The notes under the pieces: model-generated
Databases searched by the model: none
What the model saw: the letters and a program-made list of their open reading frames with translations, nothing else
Told to the model about the DNA's origin: nothing
NCBI RefSeq assembly: GCF_947654165.1
Contig: NZ_CANTKB010000022.1
Coordinates: forward strand, 1-56,265
Direction of reading: 5' to 3'
DNA length: 56,265 nt
Source of the DNA: an uncultured Blautia sp.
Lineage (GTDB): Bacteria > Bacillota > Clostridia > Lachnospirales > Lachnospiraceae
In this document: positions 7,826 to 16,366 of the stretch, one piece after another
How positions within the stretch are numbered: the stretch's first letter is position 1
How the letters are laid out: every line of letters starts with the position of its first letter
Position numbers and translations under genes: made by a program

Positions 7826-8865
7826 GCCTTTTCGTAGATGTGAGCAAGGATTACGGGAGTTTTCGGATGCATGTTCGTTTTGAGCATGAGCAGGGAATCC
7901 TGGGACTGCTTGGAGCATCCGGAAGCGGAAAGAGTCTGACATTAAAACTGATATCCGGTATTCTGACACCGGATTGTGGTAAAATTATTTTGGGAGACAG
8001 GGTTTTGTATGACAGTGAGAAGAAAATCAATCTTCCCCCACAGAAAAGGAGAGTGGGATATCTGTTTCAGAATTATGCATTGTTTCCCAATATGACGGTA
8101 GAAAAAAATATTTTATGTGGGCTTCAGCAGGAAAAAGATAAACAAATCCGCAGAGAAAAACTGCAAAGAACTGCAGAAGTGCTGCAGATAGAGGAACTTC
8201 TTAAAAAATATCCTGCACAGTTAAGCGGCGGTCAGCAGCAGAGAACAGCACTTGCTAGGATTTTGGTCAGTGAACCGGAACTGTTATTGCTGGACGAGCC
8301 GTTCAGTGCATTGGATTCTTATTTAAGAGATCAGCTTCAGATTCAAATTCTGGAAATTTTAAAAGCTTTTGACAAAGAGGTGATTTTAGTGAGCCACAGC
8401 CGGGATGAAATCTATCATCTTTGTCAGAGGGTTGCTCTTATTGACCAGGGAAAGGTATTAGAACTGGGAAATACCAAACAGGTTTTTGCAAATCCAGGCA
8501 GTCGGGCAGGGGCTATGCTCACAGGGTGTAAAAATATTGCTGCGGCAAAAAGGACAGGAGAATACGAAGTAGAAGTTCCTGAGTGGGGGATTTCTCTTAG
8601 AACAGCAGAGCCTGTGAAGGAAGCGTACTGCAGTGTGGGAATCAGGGCACATTATTTTCATCCAAGAGGAAGAGAAAACGTATATCCGGTAAAATTATCC
8701 TGTGTGATGGAGGAACCATTTGAAACTACGGTTATGTTTCGCTATGAAGGTCAGCCGGACGGGACACCGGATCTGTGGTGGCGTGTACCAAAAGAACGAT
8801 GGGCAGGGAAAATGCCGGAGCAGCTTGGAATCGCAGCAAAAAATGTATTATTACTGTATCACTAG
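7822..8865 (+). CDS. modC: Molybdate ABC transporter, ATP-binding protein
   Basis: 347 aa. Walker A GASGSGKS (about residues 31-38), Q-loop LFQNYALFP, signature LSGGQQQRTALAR, Walker B LLLLDEP and the H-switch VSHSRDE are all present, so the ATPase should be active. The C-terminal ~110 residues carry a degenerate TOBE-like regulatory domain, shorter than that of E. coli ModC. It drives molybdate import with ModB and overlaps it by an ATGA junction. Confidence 0.92.
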   Translation: MSLFVDVSKDYGSFRMHVRFEHEQGILGLLGASGSGKSLTLKLISGILTPDCGKIILGDRVLYDSEKKINLPPQKRRVGYLFQNYALFPNMTVEKNILCGLQQEKDKQIRREKLQRTAEVLQIEELLKKYPAQLSGGQQQRTALARILVSEPELLLLDEPFSALDSYLRDQLQIQILEILKAFDKEVILVSHSRDEIYHLCQRVALIDQGKVLELGNTKQVFANPGSRAGAMLTGCKNIAAAKRTGEYEVEVPEWGISLRTAEPVKEAYCSVGIRAHYFHPRGRENVYPVKLSCVMEEPFETTVMFRYEGQPDGTPDLWWRVPKERWAGKMPEQLGIAAKNVLLLYH

Positions 8866-8880
8866 GAAGGAGAAGAGACT

Positions 8881-9900
8881 ATGAAATTAATCCGAACAGA
8901 GGATGCGAAAGGACATGTGCTCTGCCATGATATTACCCAGATTATCAAAGGGGTGACAAAAGATGCAAGATTTCGCAAAGGACATGTAGTCACAAATGAA
9001 GATATCCCTGTTTTGTTAAGCCTTGGAAAAGATCATCTTTATGTATGGGAAAAAGATGAATCCATGTACCATGAAAATGAAGCAGCGGAAATTTTAAAAG
9101 AAGTCTGCATCAATGAAAATATGAGCACATCTGAGGTAAAAGAAGGAAAGATAGAATTGACTGCTCAGTGTGACGGTCTGTTTCGGGTAGATGTAGAACG
9201 GTTAGACAAGATTAATGAGATTGATCAGGTAATGATTGCCACCCGCCATACCAATACACCGGTAAAAGCAGGAGAGAAACTTCTGGGAACCAGAGTAATT
9301 CCCTTAGTGATCAAAAAAGAAAAGATGGAGCAGGTGAAAGAGGCAGCAGGAGAGCAGCCTCTGTGTGAACTGCTTCCATATCAGAAATTAAAGGCCGGTA
9401 TCATCACAACGGGAAATGAGGTGTTCTACGGAAGAATCCAGGATACTTTTACTCCGGTAGTGGTGAAAAAATTGGAAAGTTACGGAATCCAGACCACAGA
9501 CCATGTGATCCTGGGAGACGAAAAAGAAAAGGTTACGGAAGCCATTCTGGAGATGAAAAAGAAAGGCTGCCATTTGATCATTACCACAGGCGGAATGAGT
9601 GTTGACCCGGATGACCAGACTCCAGGTGCAATTAAGGAAACAGGTGCAAAGGTAATTTCCTATGGAGCTCCGGTGCTGCCGGGAGCCATGTTCTGTCTGG
9701 CTTATTTTGAGGATGGGACAGTTGTTATGGGACTGCCGGGGTGTGTCATGTATGCAAAGACTACGATTTTCGATTTAATTCTCCCAAGAGTGGCTGCAGG
9801 CGTTCCGGTGACAAGAAAAGATTTGACACGATTAGGCCACGGAGGGCTCTGCTTAGGCTGTGAAGAATGCAGGTATCCGGCATGTGGTTTTGGAAAGTAA
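8881..9900 (+). CDS. Molybdopterin-binding (MoeA/MoaB-fold) protein with C-terminal Cys cluster
   Basis: 339 aa. The second half carries the MoCF-biosynthesis fold: GIITTGNEVFYGRIQDTF, then GCHLIITTGGMSVDPDDQTPGAIK and GAPVLPGAMF, which bind molybdopterin or its adenylate. The first half differs from canonical MoeA. The C-terminus ends LGHGGLCLGCEECRYPACGFGK, four cysteines that could bind metal or handle sulfur. Position behind modABC implies a role in putting imported molybdate onto the cofactor. This looks like a clostridial MoeA-like relative; its exact step is inferred. Confidence 0.8.
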   Translation: MKLIRTEDAKGHVLCHDITQIIKGVTKDARFRKGHVVTNEDIPVLLSLGKDHLYVWEKDESMYHENEAAEILKEVCINENMSTSEVKEGKIELTAQCDGLFRVDVERLDKINEIDQVMIATRHTNTPVKAGEKLLGTRVIPLVIKKEKMEQVKEAAGEQPLCELLPYQKLKAGIITTGNEVFYGRIQDTFTPVVVKKLESYGIQTTDHVILGDEKEKVTEAILEMKKKGCHLIITTGGMSVDPDDQTPGAIKETGAKVISYGAPVLPGAMFCLAYFEDGTVVMGLPGCVMYAKTTIFDLILPRVAAGVPVTRKDLTRLGHGGLCLGCEECRYPACGFGK

Positions 9901-9940
9901 CAAAGTAACGGTTACCGTAGGCGAGGTTGAAATATTCATA

Positions 9941-9992
9941 AAAAGAGAGGCAGATTACACACTGAGGTGTTGTCGGTCTCTCTTTTCTTCTT
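9941..9992. terminator. Bidirectional terminator between the molybdate operon and relQ
   Basis: AAAAGAGAG (9941-9949) pairs with CTCTCTTTT (9978-9986), so each arm supplies a U-run for one direction. It separates convergent genes. Confidence 0.7.
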
Positions 9993-10002
9993 TATTAATT
10001 TA

Positions 10003-10704
10003 TTAAAGGTCTGTATATTCTCCGATCATATTTTTAATATCCTGCATCTGGTTGTCTGTTGAGGTGATGGCGTGTGCACATTCTGACAGTTTCTGGGAAA
10101 TAAACTCATACTGTGCATTGTCCCCCAGTTCTTTTTTATAGCGGAGCTGATGCTCCAGACTTGCCCAGAAGTCCATACCGATGGTACGAATCTGAACTTC
10201 TGCCCGCATGGGGGTCTTTCCCTCTGCGAAAAACACCGGAATCTCTACGATCATGTGATAACTGCGGTAACCGTTTTCTTTTGGATTTTGAATATAGTCT
10301 TTGATCCGAAGAACCGTAATATCATCCTGCTCTGCAAGGAGTTTAGCAACAATATAGATATCATCGATAAAAGGGCAGGTTACCCGGATACCTGCTACAT
10401 CGTTTAACTGTTCCCGAATATTTTTTTCTGTAAAATCACAGCCTTTTTTCTGAAGTTTCCGGTAGATACTCTCCGGTTGTTTGATGCGGCTTTTGATAGA
10501 AGAAATCGGATTCCTTTTATATTTTACGGAAAATTCGTCATCCAGTACCTCCAGTTTTGTGCTGATCTCCCGGATGGCACAGCGGTACATCATCATCAGT
10601 GCGTTATATTTATCGGTATTCTGAATAAAACGTTCCGGATGAAGGATAACGTGGCTTTCCTGTGATTCTTGTTTTGGCGTTAAATCTTCGTGAGTAATGT
10701 TCAA
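10003..10704 (-). CDS. relQ: Small alarmone synthetase (GTP pyrophosphokinase, RelQ type)
   Basis: 233 aa, only the RelA/SpoT synthetase domain; no hydrolase, TGS or ACT domain. Motifs: SSIKSRIKQPESIYRKL (pyrophosphate-donor ATP binding), DVAGIRVTCPFIDDIY, YIQNPKENGYRSYHMIVE and AEVQIRTIGMDFWASLEHQLRYK, where the catalytic Glu lies in EVQIRT. It makes (p)ppGpp, and small homologues may also make pGpp, from ATP and GTP or GDP. It is monocistronic, with its promoter in 10705-10770 facing left. B. subtilis SAS1/RelQ is of similar length (about 210 aa). Confidence 0.88.
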   Translation of the reverse strand: MNITHEDLTPKQESQESHVILHPERFIQNTDKYNALMMMYRCAIREISTKLEVLDDEFSVKYKRNPISSIKSRIKQPESIYRKLQKKGCDFTEKNIREQLNDVAGIRVTCPFIDDIYIVAKLLAEQDDITVLRIKDYIQNPKENGYRSYHMIVEIPVFFAEGKTPMRAEVQIRTIGMDFWASLEHQLRYKKELGDNAQYEFISQKLSECAHAITSTDNQMQDIKNMIGEYTDL

Positions 10705-10912
10705 AATAATCCCTCTTTCATAGTAAAGTAAAACCTATATAAAGTATAACGGAAATCAAAGAAAAGGTCAAATTACAAACCAGGGAAAATCATGAAGATT
10801 CTGTGAAAATATTGTAAACAGGAAAGAAAGGATGGTAATTTTGAAAAAGATATAGTATAATAGTGCGATATGAAATTTATCCACAGTGTTTTGCAGAAAG
10901 GTGCAGAGGAAA

Positions 10913-11779
10913 ATGTTTGGATATATAATGATTGATAAGCCGGAGCTGAAGGTGAAGGAATTTTACCGTTATAAAGCTTATTACTGTGGGCTGTGTCATA
11001 AGCTGAAGGAAGAATACGGATTCCGTGGGAGAATGACACTGACTTATGATATGACGTTTCTGGTGATGTTTCTTACATCTCTGTACGAGACTGCACCAAG
11101 AGAATTTGCGTCTCACTGTCCGGTTCATCCGGTGAAGAAGATTCCCATGCTGGAGAACGAGCTGACAGAATACGGGGCAAAGATGAATATTCTTCTCACG
11201 TATTTCAAGTTTGAAGATGACTGGAAAGATGACAAAAGTCTGGCAGGAGCTGCCGGAATGCGTCTTTTCCGTAAAAAGGCAGAGGAAATCTGTCAGGCAT
11301 ACAGACGACAGGCAAAAGTGATTCAGAAGCAATTGAAGGTGTTGGCAGCTTATGAAGAGGCGGGAGAAGAAAACCTGGATCTGGTGGCAGGTGCTTTTGG
11401 AACTCTGATGGAAGAATTGTTTGTCTGGCGGCAGGATATGTGGGAGGAAGAACTTCGAAAGTTTGGATTTTATCTGGGCAAATTTATTTATATCATGGAT
11501 GCCTATGATGACCTTCCAAAAGATATCAAATCAAATTCCTACAATCCGTTAAAAACAGTACAGGAAAAATGTAGCGACAGGGAAACCTATGAACAGACCG
11601 TACGCCAGGTACTTCTCATGATGATGGCAGAAGCTACGGCAGCTTTTGAAAAACTGCCTTGTCTGGAAGAAACAGCAATAATACGCAATATTTTATACAG
11701 CGGTGTATGGGCAAAATACAATAAAATACAAAAAGAAAGACAGGAGAAAGAAGAGAATCATGGTAAACAATCCATATGA
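10913..11779 (+). CDS. DUF5685 family protein with N-terminal CxxC
   Basis: 288 aa from the ATG at 10913, where the conserved MFGYI begins; the frame extends further up without family similarity. The motif YYCGLCHKLKEEYG (residues ~26-39), a later HCPVHP and HK residues suggest a small metal site. The rest is helical, with YDLTFL-like and YIMDAYDDLPKDIKSNSYNPL motifs that recall polyprenyl-synthase-like or DUF folds of unknown function. I recall this family next to J-domain genes in clostridia. It overlaps the next gene by 20 bases, so the two are co-translated. Function unknown. Confidence 0.75.
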   Translation: MFGYIMIDKPELKVKEFYRYKAYYCGLCHKLKEEYGFRGRMTLTYDMTFLVMFLTSLYETAPREFASHCPVHPVKKIPMLENELTEYGAKMNILLTYFKFEDDWKDDKSLAGAAGMRLFRKKAEEICQAYRRQAKVIQKQLKVLAAYEEAGEENLDLVAGAFGTLMEELFVWRQDMWEEELRKFGFYLGKFIYIMDAYDDLPKDIKSNSYNPLKTVQEKCSDRETYEQTVRQVLLMMMAEATAAFEKLPCLEETAIIRNILYSGVWAKYNKIQKERQEKEENHGKQSI

Positions 11780-12404
11780 AGTATTAGGAGTATCACCAAA
11801 TGCATCCAATGATGAAATTAAGAGAGCATATAGAGATTTGAGTAGAAAATATCACCCGGATTCCTATGTGGATAACCCACTGGCAGGTCTTGCAGAAGAA
11901 AAGTTTAAGGAAGTGCAGGAAGCTTATGATCAGATCATGAAGGAACGAGACGGGGGATACCAGAACGGATATCAGAACAGCTATGGGAATGCAAACAGAG
12001 GGTATCAGAATACCGCTTCCAGCCAGGATGATATTCAGTTTCAGGCAGCATATAACTACATTAATGGCCGTCAGTATCAGCAGGCATTAAATGTGCTGTC
12101 CAGAATGCAGAATCGAAATGCACAGTGGTATTATTTAAGTGCCTGTGCAAATATGGGAATGGGAAACAATGTCAATGCACTGAATATGGCCAGACAGGCT
12201 CAGAATATGGATCCGGGAAATCCGGAATATGCAAACCTGGTAAACCGTCTTCAGTGGAACAGCAACCGTTATCAGCAGGGCGGCGGATATCCTTATGCCA
12301 ATAATGGTGCAGGCGGATGTGGAACAGGAAACTTCTGCTGTGATATGTGGTGTGCTGACTCTTGCTGTGAATGTATGGGAGGCGACCTTTGTTCATGCAT
12401 GTAA
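11760..12404 (+). CDS. J-domain protein with a Cys-rich C-terminal tail
   Basis: 214 aa. Start at the ATG at 11760 (AGGAGAAAG ribosome site). Residues 3-65 are a J domain (NPYEVLGVSPNASNDEIKRAYRDLSRKYHPDSY) with the HPD motif that triggers DnaK ATPase. A Q/N/Y/G-rich linker follows, then a tetratricopeptide-like helical region (~95-165). The last ~35 residues hold about nine cysteines (CGTGNFCC, CADSCCEC, LCSCM). It is not DnaJ itself, since the zinc-finger G/F layout is missing. It is likely a specialised co-chaperone for the DUF5685 or membrane partner encoded beside it. Confidence 0.8.
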   Translation: MVNNPYEVLGVSPNASNDEIKRAYRDLSRKYHPDSYVDNPLAGLAEEKFKEVQEAYDQIMKERDGGYQNGYQNSYGNANRGYQNTASSQDDIQFQAAYNYINGRQYQQALNVLSRMQNRNAQWYYLSACANMGMGNNVNALNMARQAQNMDPGNPEYANLVNRLQWNSNRYQQGGGYPYANNGAGGCGTGNFCCDMWCADSCCECMGGDLCSCM

Positions 12405-12934
12405 ATGCGAAGAAAACAGCCGTGTCGGGGCTTTTGATGGCACTGGCAGTGGTTTTAATTGTACTAAGTGGAATTCTTGATTTTAATACGCTGTTTTTTC
12501 TTGCGGCGGCAGCATTTTTGATTGGAATTATCATTAAAGAATACGGAATAAAATATGGGGCAGCTTTTTTTGCAGGATGTACGATTTTAGGAGTTTTGCT
12601 GGCTCCCCAGAAATTATATGTGCTTACCTATGCCATGATGGGAGTATATGTTCTTGGTGTGGAAGGGCTCTGGCAGCTTTTAGGCAAGCACCCTGAGTGG
12701 AAGAAGAGAACATTGCTTTTTACGGCAGGAAAGTTTTTGATTTTTAATGTAATGTATGTTCCGGTATTGTTCCTGTTTCCCAAGCTGTTGTTTGCAGGAG
12801 AGATTCCAAGATCCATGATACTGGTTTTTCTTCTGGCAGGTCAGGTGGCATTGTTTCTTTATGACAAAGCCTATGAATATTTTCTGATCAGTATGTGGAG
12901 CCATGTCAGAGAGCGTATTTTCGGAAAAAATTAG
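12395..12934 (+). CDS. Hypothetical integral membrane protein of the DUF5685/J-domain cluster
   Basis: 179 aa from the ATG at 12395, with GGAGG 12 bases upstream inside the J-domain gene. About five hydrophobic helices are visible (from ~residues 10-60, 70-85, 105-130 and 135-155). It ends with a short basic cytoplasmic tail. No family recognised. The 10-base overlap with the preceding gene suggests joint expression. Confidence 0.7.
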   Translation: MHVNAKKTAVSGLLMALAVVLIVLSGILDFNTLFFLAAAAFLIGIIIKEYGIKYGAAFFAGCTILGVLLAPQKLYVLTYAMMGVYVLGVEGLWQLLGKHPEWKKRTLLFTAGKFLIFNVMYVPVLFLFPKLLFAGEIPRSMILVFLLAGQVALFLYDKAYEYFLISMWSHVRERIFGKN

Positions 12935-12957
12935 AAGAGACAGAAAGAAGAAATATT

Positions 12958-13857
12958 ATGGGCATAATAGAAATACTGGCAGGACCGGCAATCGGTGCTG
13001 TCATTGGATACTGTACTAATTATATAGCAGTAAAGATGCTGTTCCGGCCATTAAAACCAGTGAAAATCGGAGGAAAAACGCTTCCGTTTACTCCAGGGAT
13101 CATTCCAAAAGGAAAAGCCAGAATGGCAAAGGCACTGGGCCAGGCAGTAGGGGAGCATCTGCTGACAAAAGAAGATCTGGAACAGATGCTTCTTTCACAG
13201 GAAGTAAGAGATACCGTAGTTTATGGTGTGGGAAATGGTCTTCAGAGTATTCAGGACAGTGAAGATACTCTGGAAGAATTCCTGGGACATTACATGGAAA
13301 AAGAAGATTATGAAGCCATGAGAGGAAGTCTGGAGCGGTTTATCACTGCCAAGATTTCTGAGGGACTGGAGAAGCTGGATGTAGGAAAAATCATTGCAGA
13401 AGAAGGGACAAAAGAAGTCAAAGAAAAGTTCCAGGGTACTATGGTGGCCATGTTCTTAAATGATGATCTGATTCAGTCCATTGCTGTGCCCATTGGCAAC
13501 AAAGTGGGTGAATATATCAGGGAAAATGGCAGGGACAAAATTCATCCTCTGGTGGTAGGAGAGATTGCGGCAGCAGAGAGCCGTCCAATTTGTCAGTGGA
13601 TGGAAAAGGTGCCGTTAGGAGAAGATAAAATCCTGAAACTGGTGGATCACATTTATACAGATTTTGTCAGGGAAAAGGCAGAAGAGCTGGCAGAAAAATT
13701 TCACATTGCTCAGATTGTAGAAGACAAGATCAATGAGATGGATGTGCTGGAAGTAGAGCACCTGTTACTGGGCATTATGAAAAAAGAATTAAATGCAGTG
13801 GTAAATCTGGGAGCTTTGATCGGATTTATCATCGGTTTATTAAATATTTGGATATAA
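12958..13857 (+). CDS. DUF445 family membrane-associated protein
   Basis: 299 aa starting MGIIEILAGPAIGAVIGYCTNYIAVKMLFRPLKP, the hallmark DUF445 (YheB/YtgP-type) N-terminus, followed by LPFTPGIIPKGKARMAKALG. A long amphipathic helical middle is closed by a C-terminal helix (VNLGALIGFIIGLLNIWI), so both ends are likely membrane-inserted. The role of the family is unknown; B. subtilis members are linked to sporulation or envelope. It lies 23 bases after the previous gene and ends the cluster at a terminator. Confidence 0.85.
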   Translation: MGIIEILAGPAIGAVIGYCTNYIAVKMLFRPLKPVKIGGKTLPFTPGIIPKGKARMAKALGQAVGEHLLTKEDLEQMLLSQEVRDTVVYGVGNGLQSIQDSEDTLEEFLGHYMEKEDYEAMRGSLERFITAKISEGLEKLDVGKIIAEEGTKEVKEKFQGTMVAMFLNDDLIQSIAVPIGNKVGEYIRENGRDKIHPLVVGEIAAAESRPICQWMEKVPLGEDKILKLVDHIYTDFVREKAEELAEKFHIAQIVEDKINEMDVLEVEHLLLGIMKKELNAVVNLGALIGFIIGLLNIWI

Positions 13858-13863
13858 GAAACT

Positions 13864-13906
13864 CCGGGAGCCTGTGAAGTGACAGGATGTTCCCGGATTT
13901 TTTCTT
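13864..13906 (+). terminator. Rho-independent terminator after DUF445
   Basis: CCGGGA (13864-13869) pairs with TCCCGG (13891-13896), with a secondary CCTGT/ACAGG inner stem, and TTTTTTCTTTTT follows. Confidence 0.8.
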
Positions 13907-13947
13907 TTTCAGGGATATAAATCGTAAGAAAAATGTCATTTTTTCTC

Positions 13948-13977
13948 TGAAAAAATCATGGATTCTTCTGCTATAAT
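13948..13977 (+). promoter_or_regulatory. Promoter of the two-component system
   Basis: TGAAAA (13948-13953) and a perfect TATAAT (13972-13977), 18-base spacer, 32 bases before the response-regulator start. Confidence 0.55.
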
Positions 13978-14009
13978 ATGCGATATAGAAAATAAGAAAG
14001 GAACACATT

Positions 14010-14714
14010 ATGGAAACATATAACATCTTAGTAGTAGATGATGACCGAGAAATCGTAAAGTCCCTGGGAAAACTTCTGGAACTGGAAGGATACGAGATTT
14101 ATAAGGCATATGATGGTATGGAAGCACTGGAACTTCTGATGCAGAAGAAGATTCATCTCATTCTTCTGGATGTCATGATGCCAAAGTTAAACGGACTTGC
14201 CGCACTGATGAAGATTCGGGAAAAAAACAACATTCCTATCATCATGTTATCGGCAAAAACAGAAGAAAGTGATAAGGTACTGGGGCTGTCTATGGGGGCA
14301 GACGACTATGTAACCAAACCTTACAATACAGCAGAACTTATGGCAAGAGTGAAATCCCAGCTTCGCCGGTATTTTTCCCTTGGTGCTGCTTTGGGAGCAA
14401 AAAAAGAAGAGGAACTGGTAAACGGAGGACTGGTATTAAACAAAAATAAGAAAAATGTCACTGTGGACGGGGAAGAAGTCCATTTGACAGCAACGGAATA
14501 TAAAATTTTAGAACTGCTTATGAGTTATCCGGGGTATGTGTTTTCAGCAGAAGAGATCTACGAAAAAGTGTGGCAGGAAGATGCTTACAGTGTAGAAAAT
14601 ACTGTGATGGTACATATCCGGCGGATCCGGGAAAAAATCGAGATTACGCCAAAAAATCCAAAATATTTAAAGGTGGTGTGGGGGATTGGATATAAAATTG
14701 AAAAAGTTAAGTGA
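14010..14714 (+). CDS. OmpR/PhoB-family response regulator (VanR-like)
   Basis: 234 aa. The receiver domain (1-120) has the acidic pocket DDD near residue 10, phospho-acceptor Asp in LLDVMMPKLNG (~55), Thr/Ser in MLSAKT and Lys in VTKPYN. A winged-helix domain (135-232) ends VRRIREKIE...KVVWGIGYKIEKV, typical of OmpR-type regulators. The layout resembles VanR and other cell-envelope regulators. It overlaps the kinase gene by 17 bases. AAAGGA ribosome site. Confidence 0.9.
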   Translation: METYNILVVDDDREIVKSLGKLLELEGYEIYKAYDGMEALELLMQKKIHLILLDVMMPKLNGLAALMKIREKNNIPIIMLSAKTEESDKVLGLSMGADDYVTKPYNTAELMARVKSQLRRYFSLGAALGAKKEEELVNGGLVLNKNKKNVTVDGEEVHLTATEYKILELLMSYPGYVFSAEEIYEKVWQEDAYSVENTVMVHIRRIREKIEITPKNPKYLKVVWGIGYKIEKVK

Positions 14715-16287
14715 AAAACAGGAAAAACGGCTGCTCTGGGCAGCAGGAATGCTGGCACCGGTAGCATTGGCTCTGGCACTCATGCATTGGAATTACAGCA
14801 CGGTAGCAAAGACGCCCTGGTCCACGGTCAAAATTCAATGGTTATCCTATGCGGCATTTGGTGAGACAGTATTTGCTTTTGTTGCAGGAATCTGGGCAGT
14901 TATAAAAGGAAATGCGTACCGGAAACAAGAAATGACAAAGGAGAAACTAAAGCCCTGCAAAGGAGATAAGATTCCTGTAGAATTTTATGCGGCAGGTGCT
15001 CTGTTTGGCGGGTGGATGACTGTTAGGACAAGTGCAGATGTCAGTGGAAAGGATCTGTATGCACTGGGGCATGTGGTGGATAATCCCTATTCGATTTTTT
15101 TATTTGCAAGCAAGTGCTTTCTTTTTTTATTTTTGCTATATGGATGTCTGCTTTTTCTTTACCGCCGCCTGGTTTTTGGAACAATCAAAGATACTTCTTA
15201 TATCTACAAAAGAATCCGGCTTTACCGGGAAAGAACGCCTCTGGAGGAACAGATTCATAAGCGTCAAAAAGCAGGGTTTGTCTTGGCAGTAACGGTGCAG
15301 AGTGTACTGTCTCTGGTTTTTTTAGTGAATTTTTTACAGTACGGAGATACCGAATTTCTTCCCATAGGAGCAGGACTTTTGCTGGTAGATATCATCTTGT
15401 TAAAACTTTGGTTTTCCAATTCTTTGGCACATGATACGGGACTTTTGGTGCAGCAGATTCAGGCTATGTCTGAAGGAGAATCCATCCCGGAAGGATTGCG
15501 GCTGACAGAAAACTCCTTTTTGTATGAAACAGACCAGAATCTGGCACATGTGGAAGAAGCCATGAAGAAAAGCGTGGAAAAACAGATGCAGGCAGAACGT
15601 CTGAAGGTGGATCTGATTACCAATATGTCTCATGATCTGAAGACACCCCTTACCTCTATGGTGGGATATACGGATTTGCTGAAAAAAGAAGAGTTAAGTG
15701 ATGCTGCCAGGGATTATGTGGATGTGATTTCCATGAAGCAGGAACAGCTGAAAAATATGATACAGGACTTGTTTGATTTATCGAAAGCTACCAGCAATGT
15801 GGAGCAGCTGACCATGGAAGTGTTGGATATGCGGAAACTGCTGGAGCAGACACTGGGGGATATGGAAGATCAGATCAAGGCCAGTGAGAATGTGATCCGG
15901 ACCAGTTTTTCCCAGGAACCACTGCTGTTTCTGGGAGATAACGGCAAGATGTACCGGGTGGTGCAGAATCTTCTGGAAAATGCCCTGAAATATTCCCTGG
16001 CTGACACCAGAATCTATGTGGAAGCACAAAAGAGTGGGAATAAAATTCGGGCATGCATCAAGAATATTGCTTCTTACGAAATGGATTTTGCCCCAGAGGA
16101 AATCATGGAGCGTTTTGTCCGGGGCGACAAGGCCAGAACAACCCAGGGACACGGACTAGGTCTTGCCATTTCATCCAGCTATGTACGGAATATGGGAGGA
16201 AGCCTGGAAATTGAGCTTGACGGGGATTTGTTTAAGGTGAATCTGGAGTTCCCTTATATTGAGAAGCCTCAAAAAACAGAAACATAA
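14698..16287 (+). CDS. Membrane sensor histidine kinase (VanS-like)
   Basis: 529 aa if it starts at the TTG at 14698 (GGTGGTGTGGGGG lies 8-18 bases upstream); another TTG at 14686 is possible. The N-terminal half has about five to six membrane helices (near 12-32, 40-65, 105-135 and 175-240). HAMP-like and HisKA regions follow, with the phospho-acceptor His in NMSHDLKTPLTSMVGY, an N-box VVQNLLENALKYS and a G-box GHGLGLAISSSYV. It signals to the overlapping regulator. The input is unknown; there is no large extracellular domain, so it may sense a membrane stress. Confidence 0.88.
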   Translation: MKKLSEKQEKRLLWAAGMLAPVALALALMHWNYSTVAKTPWSTVKIQWLSYAAFGETVFAFVAGIWAVIKGNAYRKQEMTKEKLKPCKGDKIPVEFYAAGALFGGWMTVRTSADVSGKDLYALGHVVDNPYSIFLFASKCFLFLFLLYGCLLFLYRRLVFGTIKDTSYIYKRIRLYRERTPLEEQIHKRQKAGFVLAVTVQSVLSLVFLVNFLQYGDTEFLPIGAGLLLVDIILLKLWFSNSLAHDTGLLVQQIQAMSEGESIPEGLRLTENSFLYETDQNLAHVEEAMKKSVEKQMQAERLKVDLITNMSHDLKTPLTSMVGYTDLLKKEELSDAARDYVDVISMKQEQLKNMIQDLFDLSKATSNVEQLTMEVLDMRKLLEQTLGDMEDQIKASENVIRTSFSQEPLLFLGDNGKMYRVVQNLLENALKYSLADTRIYVEAQKSGNKIRACIKNIASYEMDFAPEEIMERFVRGDKARTTQGHGLGLAISSSYVRNMGGSLEIELDGDLFKVNLEFPYIEKPQKTET

Positions 16288-16366
16288 ACAAGTGAAAATT
16301 TTTGATATACAAAGAAAGGCTGATGATTTAAAATCAAAGGTATCTGAATACAGAAGGAGAAAAAGA

